DNA from: Leptospira congkakensis
Lineage (GTDB): Bacteria > Spirochaetota > Leptospiria > Leptospirales > Leptospiraceae
DNA length: 64,000 nt
Direction: 5' to 3'
NCBI RefSeq assembly: GCF_004770265.1
Contig: NZ_RQGQ01000009.1
Span: 1 to 64,000 of the forward strand
The position numbers and the translations under genes were made by a program. This document shows positions 45,969 through 55,101 of this stretch, in pieces. The notes under the pieces are model-generated. The model made no database searches and had not been told where the DNA came from. It saw nothing but the letters and a program-made list of their open reading frames with translations. The first letter of the stretch is position 1. Each line of letters opens with the position of its first letter.

Positions 45969-47906
45969 TTAATTTATCTGAATTTGGATGAGGACCCTAT
46001 ATCCTTTTTTTGATTTTCCATGGGTAAGCGACCACTTTCCAGAATAGGATTCTTCCAATCTAAGTCTGACATATTCCAAACCAGTTCCTGATCCAGTTTT
46101 TGGTTGGTTTGATTCTTTGATTTTAGCATGGTTATATACGATAAAACAATATTGAGAAAATAATTTCTCATCTTTTTTAGCCTTTTTTTTGAAGATTCCA
46201 AAGCTTAGTTTTGCATGTAAGGAATCTTCGTGGGTAAAGGCATTCTCAATTAACGTGTGGAAAATTAGGGGAGGAATTTCTTCTGTATAATCGATCCCTA
46301 AGGTTTTAAATCGATATTCTTTTTCCATTCGCATTGTCATCACACCAATATGGTATTTGCATAATTCAATTTCGTCGCCAATGGGAATTAATTGTTTTGA
46401 TGCTACTTTTAAGATAATACGAAGTTCGCCGACAAGAGAATCTAAAATCAGTGCAGATTTTTCTGCGCTTTCGGAAACCCAGTAACGAATTGCGGACAAA
46501 GAGTTCATTAAGAAATGTGGTTGGATCGTTTTTTTATACAACTCTAATTCCATTCGTTTGGAATGAATGTTAGTTCTGTAAACTTTTTCCTTGAGTAATG
46601 CTGATTGTTCTAGTTCTTCTTTTTGTTTTTCAACAGTTACATAAAGATTTGAATGTTTTTTTGATAAGAAAAAAGATTGAGAGAAAAATAAAACAAAGGT
46701 GCCTATGGGTCCATACACTTCTGTTTTGATAATATTTTTTTCAAACAAAATGTCGTTGATGATTGTTAAAAATAAAAAAACGAATCCGAGCAAAAAACCT
46801 GTTGCACTTTCTCTTTTGTTTTTTACCGCTTTGATTAATATATAAAAAACATAAAAACAACAAAATAACATTACAACTTCTGCAGGGAGTAAGGTTTCCT
46901 CTATCCATGTTGATTTTGGATCCAATACGAAAATAGAAAATATTAGAAATAAAAATTGAAATGTATTGTTTGTTTTTTTGTTTATTTCCTCTGGGAAAAC
47001 TCTTCCAAGAAAACAAAGTAATAATGGGAAAGTTGAATAGATTGATAAGAAGAAAATTTTGATAAGCCAATCCCAATCAAAATCAGGGAATATGATGAGT
47101 AAAAAGAATTCCCCACTCGTGATTTTATATACTAAGTTTACAAATGAATACAAAGAAAAATAAAATAAACTTAGGTCGTTTTTGCGTAGTAGGTAGAGTG
47201 TGAAGTGATAGAGGGAAATTACAAATAAACTAGAAATCAGAAAAATATCTAAAGCAAGTCTGATTTGTTTGATCCGAACCATGTTTGATTCTGTGCTGAT
47301 TTCTATACTTTGTCGAAATCCAGCATTCAGAGCTTTGTAATTTGCTACATGGATGATGATTTCTAAGTTTTCAGAATTGGGAGTAAAAAAAACGGCTTTA
47401 GGTAACCAATATTCTTTTGTATCTTGTTTCGAAATTCCTACGATTCCATTTTCGGAAATAAGGGTTCCATTGGTGTACATGCGATACGTAGTGAATGCGT
47501 GTGGGATGTAGAATGATAGTGAAGAGTTTATGTATGATTTAGGAATTGTTAGGTGTAGTCTGAAGGTAGCATAACTGTATGGCGAATAATATTTTCCATT
47601 TTTTTTTGTTTCGTTCCAGAATCCAGGTAATGTGATTGTTTCTCTTTTTAACTTTGAGTAGTCGTTTTTGAAATCTTCTGAACTGAGCAAACGTTCATAA
47701 TAAAATTCCCATTCTCCATCTAATTTAATTGCTGTTTGGTTTTGTAAATTGGATTCGTTGAGAACAATTTTCCCATCAATGACCTTCGGTGAACTTTCGT
47801 CAGTTGGATTTGTTTGGCAAGAATAGAGAAATAAAACCACAATCAAGATTTTTGCGTGGTATATAACACTACGGGGAATCCATGAAACAATAGTATCTTG
47901 CGCCAT
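45969..47906 (-). CDS. 7TM-DISM sensor histidine kinase (LytS/YesM type)
   Basis: About 645 residues. A leader with lipobox (LFLYSC), a 7TMR-DISMED2-type sensory domain (LDGEWEFYYERLL), seven membrane segments (about 210-400), a coiled coil, and a his_kinase domain with the acceptor His in QPHFLMNSLSAIRYW and a HATPase domain with N box LIFHTLIENAFTHE and a late GSGTGLEYVRLRLEE. The frame is open to 47966, but MAQDTIVSW at 47906 gives a normal leader and avoids overlap with the neighbouring divergent gene. It is coupled with the AraC-type response regulator. Confidence 0.87.
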   Translation of the reverse strand: MAQDTIVSWIPRSVIYHAKILIVVLFLYSCQTNPTDESSPKVIDGKIVLNESNLQNQTAIKLDGEWEFYYERLLSSEDFKNDYSKLKRETITLPGFWNETKKNGKYYSPYSYATFRLHLTIPKSYINSSLSFYIPHAFTTYRMYTNGTLISENGIVGISKQDTKEYWLPKAVFFTPNSENLEIIIHVANYKALNAGFRQSIEISTESNMVRIKQIRLALDIFLISSLFVISLYHFTLYLLRKNDLSLFYFSLYSFVNLVYKITSGEFFLLIIFPDFDWDWLIKIFFLSIYSTFPLLLCFLGRVFPEEINKKTNNTFQFLFLIFSIFVLDPKSTWIEETLLPAEVVMLFCCFYVFYILIKAVKNKRESATGFLLGFVFLFLTIINDILFEKNIIKTEVYGPIGTFVLFFSQSFFLSKKHSNLYVTVEKQKEELEQSALLKEKVYRTNIHSKRMELELYKKTIQPHFLMNSLSAIRYWVSESAEKSALILDSLVGELRIILKVASKQLIPIGDEIELCKYHIGVMTMRMEKEYRFKTLGIDYTEEIPPLIFHTLIENAFTHEDSLHAKLSFGIFKKKAKKDEKLFSQYCFIVYNHAKIKESNQPKTGSGTGLEYVRLRLEESYSGKWSLTHGKSKKGYRVLIQIQIN

Positions 47907-48008
47907 TTGGTTAAGAAACATCCAGAGAATTGGTTGTGGCTCCTGATTCCCGTCCCAGGACGACAAACAAAATTCTTTCGATTAGAATCCATATTAAGGT
48001 TTTCTATA

Positions 48009-49448
48009 GTGAAGAATCAATTCAATATTTTGTCTTTGTTTTTAGGTTTTCAGTTTCTGTTTCTAAATCTTCAGTGTAGTCCCGCTAAATTGAATTCTGC
48101 TTGTGATCCGGAAAGTGAAAGTTTTGTTTTGTCCGCATTATTAGAGTTTGGTTCTAATGATGGCAAATTTCTCTGTCCTGCTTTTGCGGGTTTGAATCCG
48201 CTGCGATTGAATTACGGTTCTGATTTCCTTGTAATCCGGCAAAATGAACCAGTAGGTTCTATCATACCGTTTTCCTCAGAGCCAATTGAAAAATGCCAAT
48301 CCTCTCCTAGTTTACCTGCAGGTTTGACTTTAAACGAATCCAATTGTGTTATCTCTGGTACTCCTGTTTTGGGAATGAACTCAACAAAATACATGATTAC
48401 TGCGAGCAGTAGTAACAAACAAACGACCATTTCACTCATCATCAAATCTTTGTTTGCTCCCAAGTTTGTTTATGTATTGAATACAACTTCTGGTTCTGTG
48501 AATGTATTTTCGATTAATGCAACTACCGGCGCACTTGCGTCTATTGGTACTGGTGCTACAGGAGGGGGTCCAGAGTCTATGGGGGTTAGCCCAAGTCAAA
48601 TTTATTTAACAGTTGCAAATCGAAGTTCTAATGATATCAGTCAGTTTGTAATCAATCAAAATACTGGAAATTTAACGATCTTACAAACGATAGCAAGTGG
48701 TGGCTTTTCTCCGCTTGCTATGACATATCATCCCTATAAAGATATATTATACATTCGAAATAGTTTAAATGTAACTACTTTTTCCGTGAATCCATTTACC
48801 GGAAATTTAACATTGATTAATACTATGCCGGCAAGTACGGGTGCTTCTAGTATTGCCATTGATCCTTTCGGAAATTATTTGTATGTTCCAAACTATAATG
48901 GAAAAACAATCGATTTTTACCAGATTGATCCATCGTCGGGAATCCCAAATCCAGCAGTATTACAAACCATTGGGAGCGGAGCCTATCCAAGAAATGTAGA
49001 GATATTAGCCAATGGTAAAAATATGTATACAGTTAATGATGCAGATAACAATATTTCGACTTACCAACTTGACCCAAATAATGGATTTATGAGTTCTAAT
49101 TTTCCGGTAACTTCTACTCTGGGTTTAGGTGCTAGAGCGGTGGTTGCCGATCCAACTAGACGATTTTTTTATTTGACCAACCAAAATTCTAATTCTGTTT
49201 CTATCTATGGAATTGATCCCGTGGCGGGTAATTTAATTCCAGCAACCATGAGTTCTATCGGAACAGGTGGTGGGCCCACTGGCATTACGATTGATTCTTC
49301 TGGAAAATTTTTATACGTTACGAGTTCTTTTGCAAATACAGTGGATATGTTTCGAATCAACCAAGCCGATGGAAGTTTAGTTTCCATCGGTAACGTAGGG
49401 GTTGGTACACTACCATTTGTAGTTGTGACTTCTGGAACCAACCCATAG
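48009..49448 (+). CDS. Lipoprotein with Ig-like domain and lactonase/YVTN-type beta-propeller
   Basis: About 479 residues, starting at GTG 48009 (the frame is open to 47898, but only this start gives a leader; lipobox LNLQC). The mature N-terminus carries SPAKLNSACDPESESF, the module shared with other lipoproteins here. Residues 70-150 form a putative-Ig (He_PIG) domain (LPAGLTLNESNCVISGTP). Seven propeller blades follow, each of the type FVYVLNTTSGSVNVFSINA and GALASIGTGATGGGPESM, as in 6-phosphogluconolactonase-like and YVTN surface proteins. The active-site residues of true lactonases cannot be assigned. It is probably a surface binding protein. Confidence 0.82.
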   Translation: MKNQFNILSLFLGFQFLFLNLQCSPAKLNSACDPESESFVLSALLEFGSNDGKFLCPAFAGLNPLRLNYGSDFLVIRQNEPVGSIIPFSSEPIEKCQSSPSLPAGLTLNESNCVISGTPVLGMNSTKYMITASSSNKQTTISLIIKSLFAPKFVYVLNTTSGSVNVFSINATTGALASIGTGATGGGPESMGVSPSQIYLTVANRSSNDISQFVINQNTGNLTILQTIASGGFSPLAMTYHPYKDILYIRNSLNVTTFSVNPFTGNLTLINTMPASTGASSIAIDPFGNYLYVPNYNGKTIDFYQIDPSSGIPNPAVLQTIGSGAYPRNVEILANGKNMYTVNDADNNISTYQLDPNNGFMSSNFPVTSTLGLGARAVVADPTRRFFYLTNQNSNSVSIYGIDPVAGNLIPATMSSIGTGGGPTGITIDSSGKFLYVTSSFANTVDMFRINQADGSLVSIGNVGVGTLPFVVVTSGTNP

Positions 49449-49477
49449 AGATGGAAGTGGTGGTTCGGTTTTTTTCG

Positions 49478-50863
49478 TTATTGCGAAACACAACGAACGT
49501 ACTGCGAAGTTGCTTTGCTGATTCCTTCAGTAAGATTGGAAGGAGGGGCGGGAGTATTAAAGTTTACATACCAAGCATTAGCTGTTGCATCAGCATGAGT
49601 TGTGGATGTCCAATAAAAGTTACTAGAAGTGTTTGGAAACACTGATTGGTCAATCATCGGGGCTGCTGTTTGAGGATAATGAAATAAACTAACCAGTTCA
49701 TTTCGATTGGGTAGTCTCCAGGTTCTAGAGCCTAAATTCAAAGTATTACAATAAGTGAGAGCTGTTCCCCAATCCATAACACTCGCTGCTAGAGAGCAAG
49801 TGTTATCATTGTTTTGTCCATAAGAACATTTTTGCCAGGTGAGGCCAGTGGCATTGTCTCTGACGGTTCCATCTCCATGGTCAGTATAGGAAACAGTTTC
49901 GATCGGTGCCGGTGAGGCCACGCAGCGACCATGATAAACGTTTGTATTTTGAAGATAGGAATCTCCACGAGTGTAATCCAGATACCAATTAACGCTAAGA
50001 TTCACTAGGTAAGGGGTAGAAGCCCAATAGGCATAGTTCACCGTCGCAGGAAAGGCTGTGGGATTGATCATCGTTCCTACCGCTTTATCTGCATCGTTAG
50101 TCGTTAACAATTCTTTCATGGTAGGAAGGCGCCAAGTTTTCTGACCGGCATAACCATTACCCGAATTTAAGGAATTGAGGGCGGTGCATGAAGAACTTAA
50201 GGTAGAAAAGTTTCCCGCAGTAATACTGTTAATTCCACAAGTTGGCCCTTCCAAACCTTGGGAGCAAGATTTCCAAAGGATCCCGGTGGATTGGTCATAG
50301 GTTGTATAATCATTGGGGTAGGTTGCATTGGCACTAGGTCCAGAATAATTGGTAGAAAATCCGGAACGAATGTCTCCATCTGATCCAGTGCCAAAGGATC
50401 CAGTTTGTCCCGTTTTTAATGGGATGAGGGAATAGGTAGCTTCGGCAATGGGGCTATTGTCCATTCCTAATTTGGTCGCCACTGCACGGATCTTTTGTCC
50501 CGCCAATCTCCAAATCGAAGATGGTGATGTATAGGGAGTAGAGTTTGTCGTTGGTAAAGAACCGTCAGTAGTGATGTAGATGGTGGCCCCGGGTGTGAAG
50601 GAAGTGATGGATATAAAATTTGGTTCCGTATAATGTCCAGGATTTGGAGAAAACATAGGGATAAACACTTGGTTTAGGTTCAGACCACAGTGGTTGGATG
50701 TATTTCCAGAAAGGATTTTGAAAATGATGGTTTCATAGTAACCGCTATACTTGGGGTCGCAAAGGTTTTCCAACTCGGGATTTTGGCAGGTAATGAAGAA
50801 TAACAGAAAAAACAAATAAAAGAAACGGAAGTTTTTAAGAGAACGTTCATCACTTCGTTTCAT
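49478..50863 (-). CDS. Lipoprotein with chitobiase-like and two DUF1566 domains
   Basis: About 461 residues. The leader ends in LLFFITC and is followed by the shared module (QNPELENLCDPKYSGYY, then HC). Next comes a CHB_HEX_C-type Ig-like domain (TPGATIYITTDGSLPTTNS). Two DUF1566 domains follow: STGILWKSCSQGLEGPTC with TWRLPTMKELLTT, and ATGLTWQKCSYGQNNDNTC with TWRLPNRNELVSL and FYWTSTTH. The domain has a C-type-lectin-like fold. I start at ATG 50863 because AGG lies seven bases upstream; the frame is open to 50887. Confidence 0.85.
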   Translation of the reverse strand: MKRSDERSLKNFRFFYLFFLLFFITCQNPELENLCDPKYSGYYETIIFKILSGNTSNHCGLNLNQVFIPMFSPNPGHYTEPNFISITSFTPGATIYITTDGSLPTTNSTPYTSPSSIWRLAGQKIRAVATKLGMDNSPIAEATYSLIPLKTGQTGSFGTGSDGDIRSGFSTNYSGPSANATYPNDYTTYDQSTGILWKSCSQGLEGPTCGINSITAGNFSTLSSSCTALNSLNSGNGYAGQKTWRLPTMKELLTTNDADKAVGTMINPTAFPATVNYAYWASTPYLVNLSVNWYLDYTRGDSYLQNTNVYHGRCVASPAPIETVSYTDHGDGTVRDNATGLTWQKCSYGQNNDNTCSLAASVMDWGTALTYCNTLNLGSRTWRLPNRNELVSLFHYPQTAAPMIDQSVFPNTSSNFYWTSTTHADATANAWYVNFNTPAPPSNLTEGISKATSQYVRCVSQ

Positions 50864-51128
50864 ATTGATCCTAACCTTCCCTTCCAACCCTAAAAAACAG
50901 AGTCAAATGGGACGTTCCCACCTGTAGATTTATGTATAAATCTATAAGGATTCTAATTTTTGAAATCGGAATTTTAATTCGGGAGTCAATAAATTACCAA
51001 ATTTTTAGCTGAAAACTTCCGTCATTTTATCCCTTTTTGCAGGTTTTGTTTTCTGAAGAAATTAGATAAATGCTTAAAAAAAGGGATGGAAGAGGAAATG
51101 GGTTTTCTTAGTGTAAATGTGATTCTCG

Positions 51129-51142
51129 TCCTAATATTAGGA
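51129..51142. promoter_or_regulatory. Perfect palindrome upstream of a small lipoprotein gene
   Basis: TCCTAATATTAGGA is a 14-base perfect palindrome about 22 bases before ATG 51164 and just before its ribosome binding site (AAGGAAG). It could be an operator; the regulator is unknown. Confidence 0.4.
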
Positions 51143-51163
51143 TATTAAGGAAGTGTTCGTTGT

Positions 51164-51670
51164 ATGATCAGTAGATTTTTATATCAGAATATTTTAATGT
51201 TTTTATGTATTGCTGGTTTGGTTAGTTTTTGTTCGACCGAACAGGTAAAAGATGAGGTTGTAGAAGAGACAACTCAAACAACCGTTACAAAACGCGCCTG
51301 GAATCCGACTCCGCAGTGTTGTGACCTGCATTCCGAATTTTTAGGAGTTGTGGTTCTTAGTAAAGTTTGTGTTTCCGAATCAGAAACTAAATTGGAATTG
51401 TACACAAAAGAATCTAAAAAAGTTTGTGTATTGAAAGAAGGGATGTTGTTTCGGGATGATTTGGGAACTTCTTATCCTTTTGTGAAATCAGAAGGTGTCG
51501 GACTTTGCCCGAAACGAACACAGATGAAAAATACTCCGTTTACTTTATACTTCCCAAGTATTGCTTCTGAAGCAAAATCTTTTGACTTAATTGAAGACAA
51601 AAATGCGAAACACGCTCACAAACCTTGGGTTTTTGAAAAAGTAGATCTGACAAACTGTGTTTGGAAATAA
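51164..51670 (+). CDS. Small cysteine-rich lipoprotein, unknown function
   Basis: 168 residues with a leader and lipobox (LVSFC). The mature part has eight cysteines or so, including CC at about residue 53 (TPQCCDLHSEF), VCV, VCV and LCPKRTQ. No family recognised. It converges on the HiPIP and katG genes and may be an exported redox or metal-linked protein, but there is no direct evidence for that. Confidence 0.65.
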   Translation: MISRFLYQNILMFLCIAGLVSFCSTEQVKDEVVEETTQTTVTKRAWNPTPQCCDLHSEFLGVVVLSKVCVSESETKLELYTKESKKVCVLKEGMLFRDDLGTSYPFVKSEGVGLCPKRTQMKNTPFTLYFPSIASEAKSFDLIEDKNAKHAHKPWVFEKVDLTNCVWK

Positions 51671-51690
51671 AAACTATTTGCAAACTATAG

Positions 51691-52065
51691 TTATGATTTT
51701 AACGACCAAGCCGAACACCAACCTTGAGAAGAAACTAGACCAGAAGAAATGATATTACATTTCCCCCATTTTTCATTGATCTTTGTATACTGGGCGCAGT
51801 GTTTACAAAATTGGTTTTTGGATCCTGGTTCTTTTCTTTCAGGGTAAAGGGTAAAGTCTGTATGTTTGGAATCTTGGTGAAACCCTAAAGCTTTTGCTGT
51901 AGGGTCTGATTCGGAAACGGGTTTGAATCCTTCTGGCAAAGTCTCTGGAAGTTTTTCTTCTGCCATCAAACTAGAGAAGAATCCAAAACCTCCCTCCACA
52001 AAAGAGAGAGAGGTTACCAAATACAATGATTTGATTAGAAAATCTTTTCGTGAAGATTTGGACAT
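51691..52065 (-). CDS. High-potential iron-sulfur protein (HiPIP)
   Basis: 124 residues. The four cluster cysteines are in FCKHC (C-x-x-C), GKCNI and GWCSAW, the usual HiPIP spacing, with the late aromatic residues. HiPIPs carry electrons in the periplasm. The N-terminus SSRKDFLIK resembles a twin-arginine leader with RK in place of RR, which fits export of a folded Fe-S protein. It follows katG after a two-base gap, so both are likely made together. Confidence 0.85.
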   Translation of the reverse strand: MSKSSRKDFLIKSLYLVTSLSFVEGGFGFFSSLMAEEKLPETLPEGFKPVSESDPTAKALGFHQDSKHTDFTLYPERKEPGSKNQFCKHCAQYTKINEKWGKCNIISSGLVSSQGWCSAWSLKS

Positions 52066-52067
52066 TT

Positions 52068-54299
52068 TTACTTCTTCACGTCAAACCGATCTAACATCAT
52101 CACTTTGTTCCATGCAGAAACAAAGTCTTTCACAAACTTGTCTTTACCATCATCAGCTGCATACACTTCGGCAACAGCGCGAAGTTCTGAGTGAGAACCA
52201 AGAATTAGATCCACAGAAGTAGCTGTCCATTTTTTAGCACCTGTTTTGCGGTCTACACCTTCATACACACCATCAGTCTGCGATGACTTTTGCCATTTTG
52301 TCGACATATCGAGTAAGTTGACAAAGAAGTCATTGGTAAGAACTCCAGGGCGTGTGGTAAGGATTCCATGTTTCGATTTGCCAGAGTTGGCATCTAGAGA
52401 TCTCAAACCACCCAGTAACACTGTCATTTCTGGAATGGTCAGAGACAACATATTGGATCTGTCTACCAACATCTCCGTTGGAGAAAGAGAGTTACCTGCA
52501 CCATAATAGTTACGGAATGCATCTGCCTTTGGTTCCAATACAGAGAAAGAATACACATCCGTTTGTTCCGCGGTTGCGTCGGTTCTACCTGGGGTAAAAG
52601 GAATGGAGATTTTGACTCCTGCTTTTTTGGCCGCTTCTTCGATGGCTACGTTTCCACCGAGAACAATTAAGTCTGCGAGAGAAATTTTGTTTCCTGATTC
52701 ATTAAAATCGGATTTGATTTCCTCCAGTTTTTTTAATGATTTTGCAAGTTCTTCAGGATCATTTACGGGCCAATTTTTTTGAGGTGCCAATCGTATCCTT
52801 GCTCCATTGGCTCCTCCTCGCATATCAGTGCTACGGAAACTTGCGGCAGATGCCCAAGCAGTTTTTACTAATTCAGGGATACTGATTCCTGATTTTAGAA
52901 TTTTACCTTTTAGGGTATCAATTTCTTTTGATCCAACTAACTTGTGATCCACGGTTGGAAGTGGGTCTTGCCAAATGAGAGGTTCTTTTGGTAAATCCTT
53001 CGAGATATAACGGGAAAGAGGTCCCATATCTCTATGTGTGAGTTTGAACCAAGCTTTAGCAAAAGCAAGTTCGAACTCTTTTGGATTTTCTTGGAATTTT
53101 TTAGCAATGACTTTGTAACTTGGATCAAATTTTAAAGCCAAGTCCGTTGTAAACATGATGGGAGCATGGCGCAAAGTTTTGTCATGAGCATCGGGAACCA
53201 TATTGGCCCCAGCTCCATCTTTAGGAATCCACTGGATGGCACCTGCTGGACTTTTTGATTGTACCCATTCAAAACCAAACAAGTTGTTTAGATATTGGGT
53301 TGTCCATTTTGTTGGATTGGCAGTCCATGCACCTTCAAGGCCACTGGTAATGGTGTCTTCTGCATTTCCTTTTTTATAGGCATTCTTCCAACCAAACCCT
53401 TGTTCTTCGATACCGGCTGCTGCTGGTTCTTTACCAACATGTTTGGAGGGATCAGCTTTCCCATGTGCTTTCCCAAAGGTATGACCACCGGCAATAAGTG
53501 CGACAGTTTCTTCATCGTTCATAGCCATTCGACCAAAGGTATCTCGGATATCTCTAGCGGCTGCTAGTGGGTCAGGATTCCCATTAGGTCCTTCTGGATT
53601 TACATAAATAAGTCCCATTTGTACGGCACCGAGTGGATTCTTTAGCTTTCTATCACCTTCGTAACGTTCGTCTGCTAACCATTTTTTTTCTGGTCCCCAA
53701 TACACGAGGTCGGCTTCCCAATCATCATTCCTGCCTCCAGCAAATCCATAAGTTTTGAATCCCATAGATTCAAGAGCTACGTTTCCTGTGAGAACCATAA
53801 GATCGGCCCAAGATATTTTTTTTCCGTATTTCTTTTTGATCGGCCAAAGGAGGCGTCTTGCTTTGTCTAGGTTTGCGTTGTCAGGCCAACTGTTCAGTGG
53901 TTCAAATCTTTGTTGTCCACCACCGGCACCACCACGACCGTCTGCGATCCGGTAAGTTCCGGCGCTATGCCAAGCCATCCGAATGAAAAATGGCCCGTAG
54001 TGACCGTAATCAGAAGGCCACCAATCCTGGGAGGTCTTCATTAAGGTCTTGATCTCTTCTTTTATTTGTTGGATGTCGAGTTCTTTGAATTCTTTGGAGT
54101 AGTTGAATTGTCTTCCCAGGGGGTTTGATTCCGCAGCATGTTGGCGGAGAGGTGCTAAATCGAGTCGTTCGGGCCACCAAAACTGGTTAGAGTTTCCTTG
54201 GCGCTCCATCGAACTCGAAGGTTCTTTAGTGTCCACAGCTCCCAGGGAGCTTAAGGAAAGCACTAAAATGGCAATAGCAGATAGATTGGTTGTTCTCAT
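52068..54299 (-). CDS. katG: Exported catalase-peroxidase KatG
   Basis: About 743 residues, two peroxidase domains. The active-site [10 protein letters not shown] (distal Arg, Trp and His), the proximal [13 protein letters not shown], and the cross-linking Tyr ([10 protein letters not shown]) and Met (GRMAMNDEE) are all present. It breaks down H2O2. Unlike the cytoplasmic enzyme it has a signal peptide ([16 protein letters not shown]), so it acts in the periplasm. ATG 54299 is chosen because AAGGA stands just before it; a GTG at 54311 is in frame. It has two PerR-like boxes upstream. Confidence 0.94.
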   Translation of the reverse strand: MRTTNLSAIAILVLSLSSLGAVDTKEPSSSMERQGNSNQFWWPERLDLAPLRQHAAESNPLGRQFNYSKEFKELDIQQIKEEIKTLMKTSQDWWPSDYGHYGPFFIRMAWHSAGTYRIADGRGGAGGGQQRFEPLNSWPDNANLDKARRLLWPIKKKYGKKISWADLMVLTGNVALESMGFKTYGFAGGRNDDWEADLVYWGPEKKWLADERYEGDRKLKNPLGAVQMGLIYVNPEGPNGNPDPLAAARDIRDTFGRMAMNDEETVALIAGGHTFGKAHGKADPSKHVGKEPAAAGIEEQGFGWKNAYKKGNAEDTITSGLEGAWTANPTKWTTQYLNNLFGFEWVQSKSPAGAIQWIPKDGAGANMVPDAHDKTLRHAPIMFTTDLALKFDPSYKVIAKKFQENPKEFELAFAKAWFKLTHRDMGPLSRYISKDLPKEPLIWQDPLPTVDHKLVGSKEIDTLKGKILKSGISIPELVKTAWASAASFRSTDMRGGANGARIRLAPQKNWPVNDPEELAKSLKKLEEIKSDFNESGNKISLADLIVLGGNVAIEEAAKKAGVKISIPFTPGRTDATAEQTDVYSFSVLEPKADAFRNYYGAGNSLSPTEMLVDRSNMLSLTIPEMTVLLGGLRSLDANSGKSKHGILTTRPGVLTNDFFVNLLDMSTKWQKSSQTDGVYEGVDRKTGAKKWTATSVDLILGSHSELRAVAEVYAADDGKDKFVKDFVSAWNKVMMLDRFDVKK

Positions 54300-54314
54300 A
54301 TTGTCCTTCACTTT

Positions 54315-54382
54315 CTAGATTTAGTTTAAATTTAGGGTAAGTCTAACTATAGAAATCAAGCAATTTTTTAGATTTAGTCTAA
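54315..54382. promoter_or_regulatory. Two PerR/Fur-type boxes upstream of katG
   Basis: TTAGATTTAGTCTAA (54368-54382) is a 7-1-7 inverted repeat with a single arm mismatch, and CTAGATTTAGTTTAA (54315-54329) is a close second copy. Both fit the 7-1-7 layout of PerR/Fur sites. They are 53 bp apart, five helical turns, so a protein on both could sit on the same face of the DNA. Repression by PerR with release by peroxide is the likely logic. Confidence 0.6.
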
Positions 54383-54660
54383 ATTTAAACAGGTGAAGCA
54401 ATATTTCTTAGAATTTGTCAATGCGAACGGAAAAAAAATCTGAATTAGATTCTCTATTCCCTTCCTTTTTCCTCCGGACGAGTATCTCGTTTTCTTTTTG
54501 AACTGACGGAAATCCCTGGTTTCTCCACAAACTTCTGTTACTAAAAGGTGTTTCTCTGGGTTCAGATCGATATGATATTTTATAGAACATTAAAAACAAT
54601 AAATATACAACAGAACAAATGTTTTGTGATTATTAAATTAACATTGCAGAGAAAGAAAGG

Positions 54661-54677
54661 AATATACGATGTATATT
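54661..54677. promoter_or_regulatory. Palindrome upstream of a small lipoprotein gene
   Basis: AATATAC-GAT-GTATATT, perfect 7-base arms, 20 bases before the start of the next gene. It could be an operator or part of a promoter. No other feature was recognised between 54383 and 54660. Confidence 0.35.
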
Positions 54678-54697
54678 ATATTAAGGAAGGTTAATGT

Positions 54698-55042
54698 TTG
54701 TTTATTTTTAATTACATTGATTCAAAGCATTTTAAAAGTTCATTTAAAAGTTCATTTAAAATTAGGTTCTTGTTTTTGATCGTTTTATCTGTATTTAACT
54801 TCAACTGTGATCCTTCCATGGGAAAGGACTGTTCTAAAGCAAAAGAAGAAGCCGCCATTTGCGAATTATCCATTTTTGTTGCCTACCCAAATTGTACGAA
54901 AACGGAATATCGGACTTCTTACCAATTTGGATCCAATCCATCAACATATACCGTGACTACGAGAGACTCTGCCTGCGAAATGGCTCGGCTAGTCTTAAGA
55001 CAAAGTTGCAAAGATCAAAAAGAGAAGAAATGCTCTATTTGA
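54698..55042 (+). CDS. Small hypothetical lipoprotein
   Basis: 114 residues. The leader ends in FNFNC, followed by DPSMGKDCSKAKEEAAICEL and several cysteines. No family recognised. Start: TTG 54698 with AAGGAAGG eight bases upstream. A nearby ATG (54694) is out of frame and opens only a five-codon frame. The 12-base unit TTTAAAAGTTCA is repeated in tandem at 54731-54754 and gives a KSSFKSSFK stretch before the leader. Confidence 0.55.
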   Translation: MFIFNYIDSKHFKSSFKSSFKIRFLFLIVLSVFNFNCDPSMGKDCSKAKEEAAICELSIFVAYPNCTKTEYRTSYQFGSNPSTYTVTTRDSACEMARLVLRQSCKDQKEKKCSI

Positions 55043-55063
55043 TTGGGTGATCCAAAAGAAAAG

Positions 55064-55101
55064 TTATATCCGAAAACTCCAAAATCGGATATAATTTCTT
55101 T
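55064..55101 (+). promoter_or_regulatory. Hairpin with T-run directly before eutB
   Basis: TTATATCCGA (55064-55073) and TCGGATATAA (55085-55094) form a perfect 10-bp stem followed by TTTCTTT, then ATG of eutB at 55102. It could end the upstream transcript or act as an attenuator of eutB; no Shine-Dalgarno is visible before eutB, so the hairpin also takes the place of its binding site. Confidence 0.5.
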
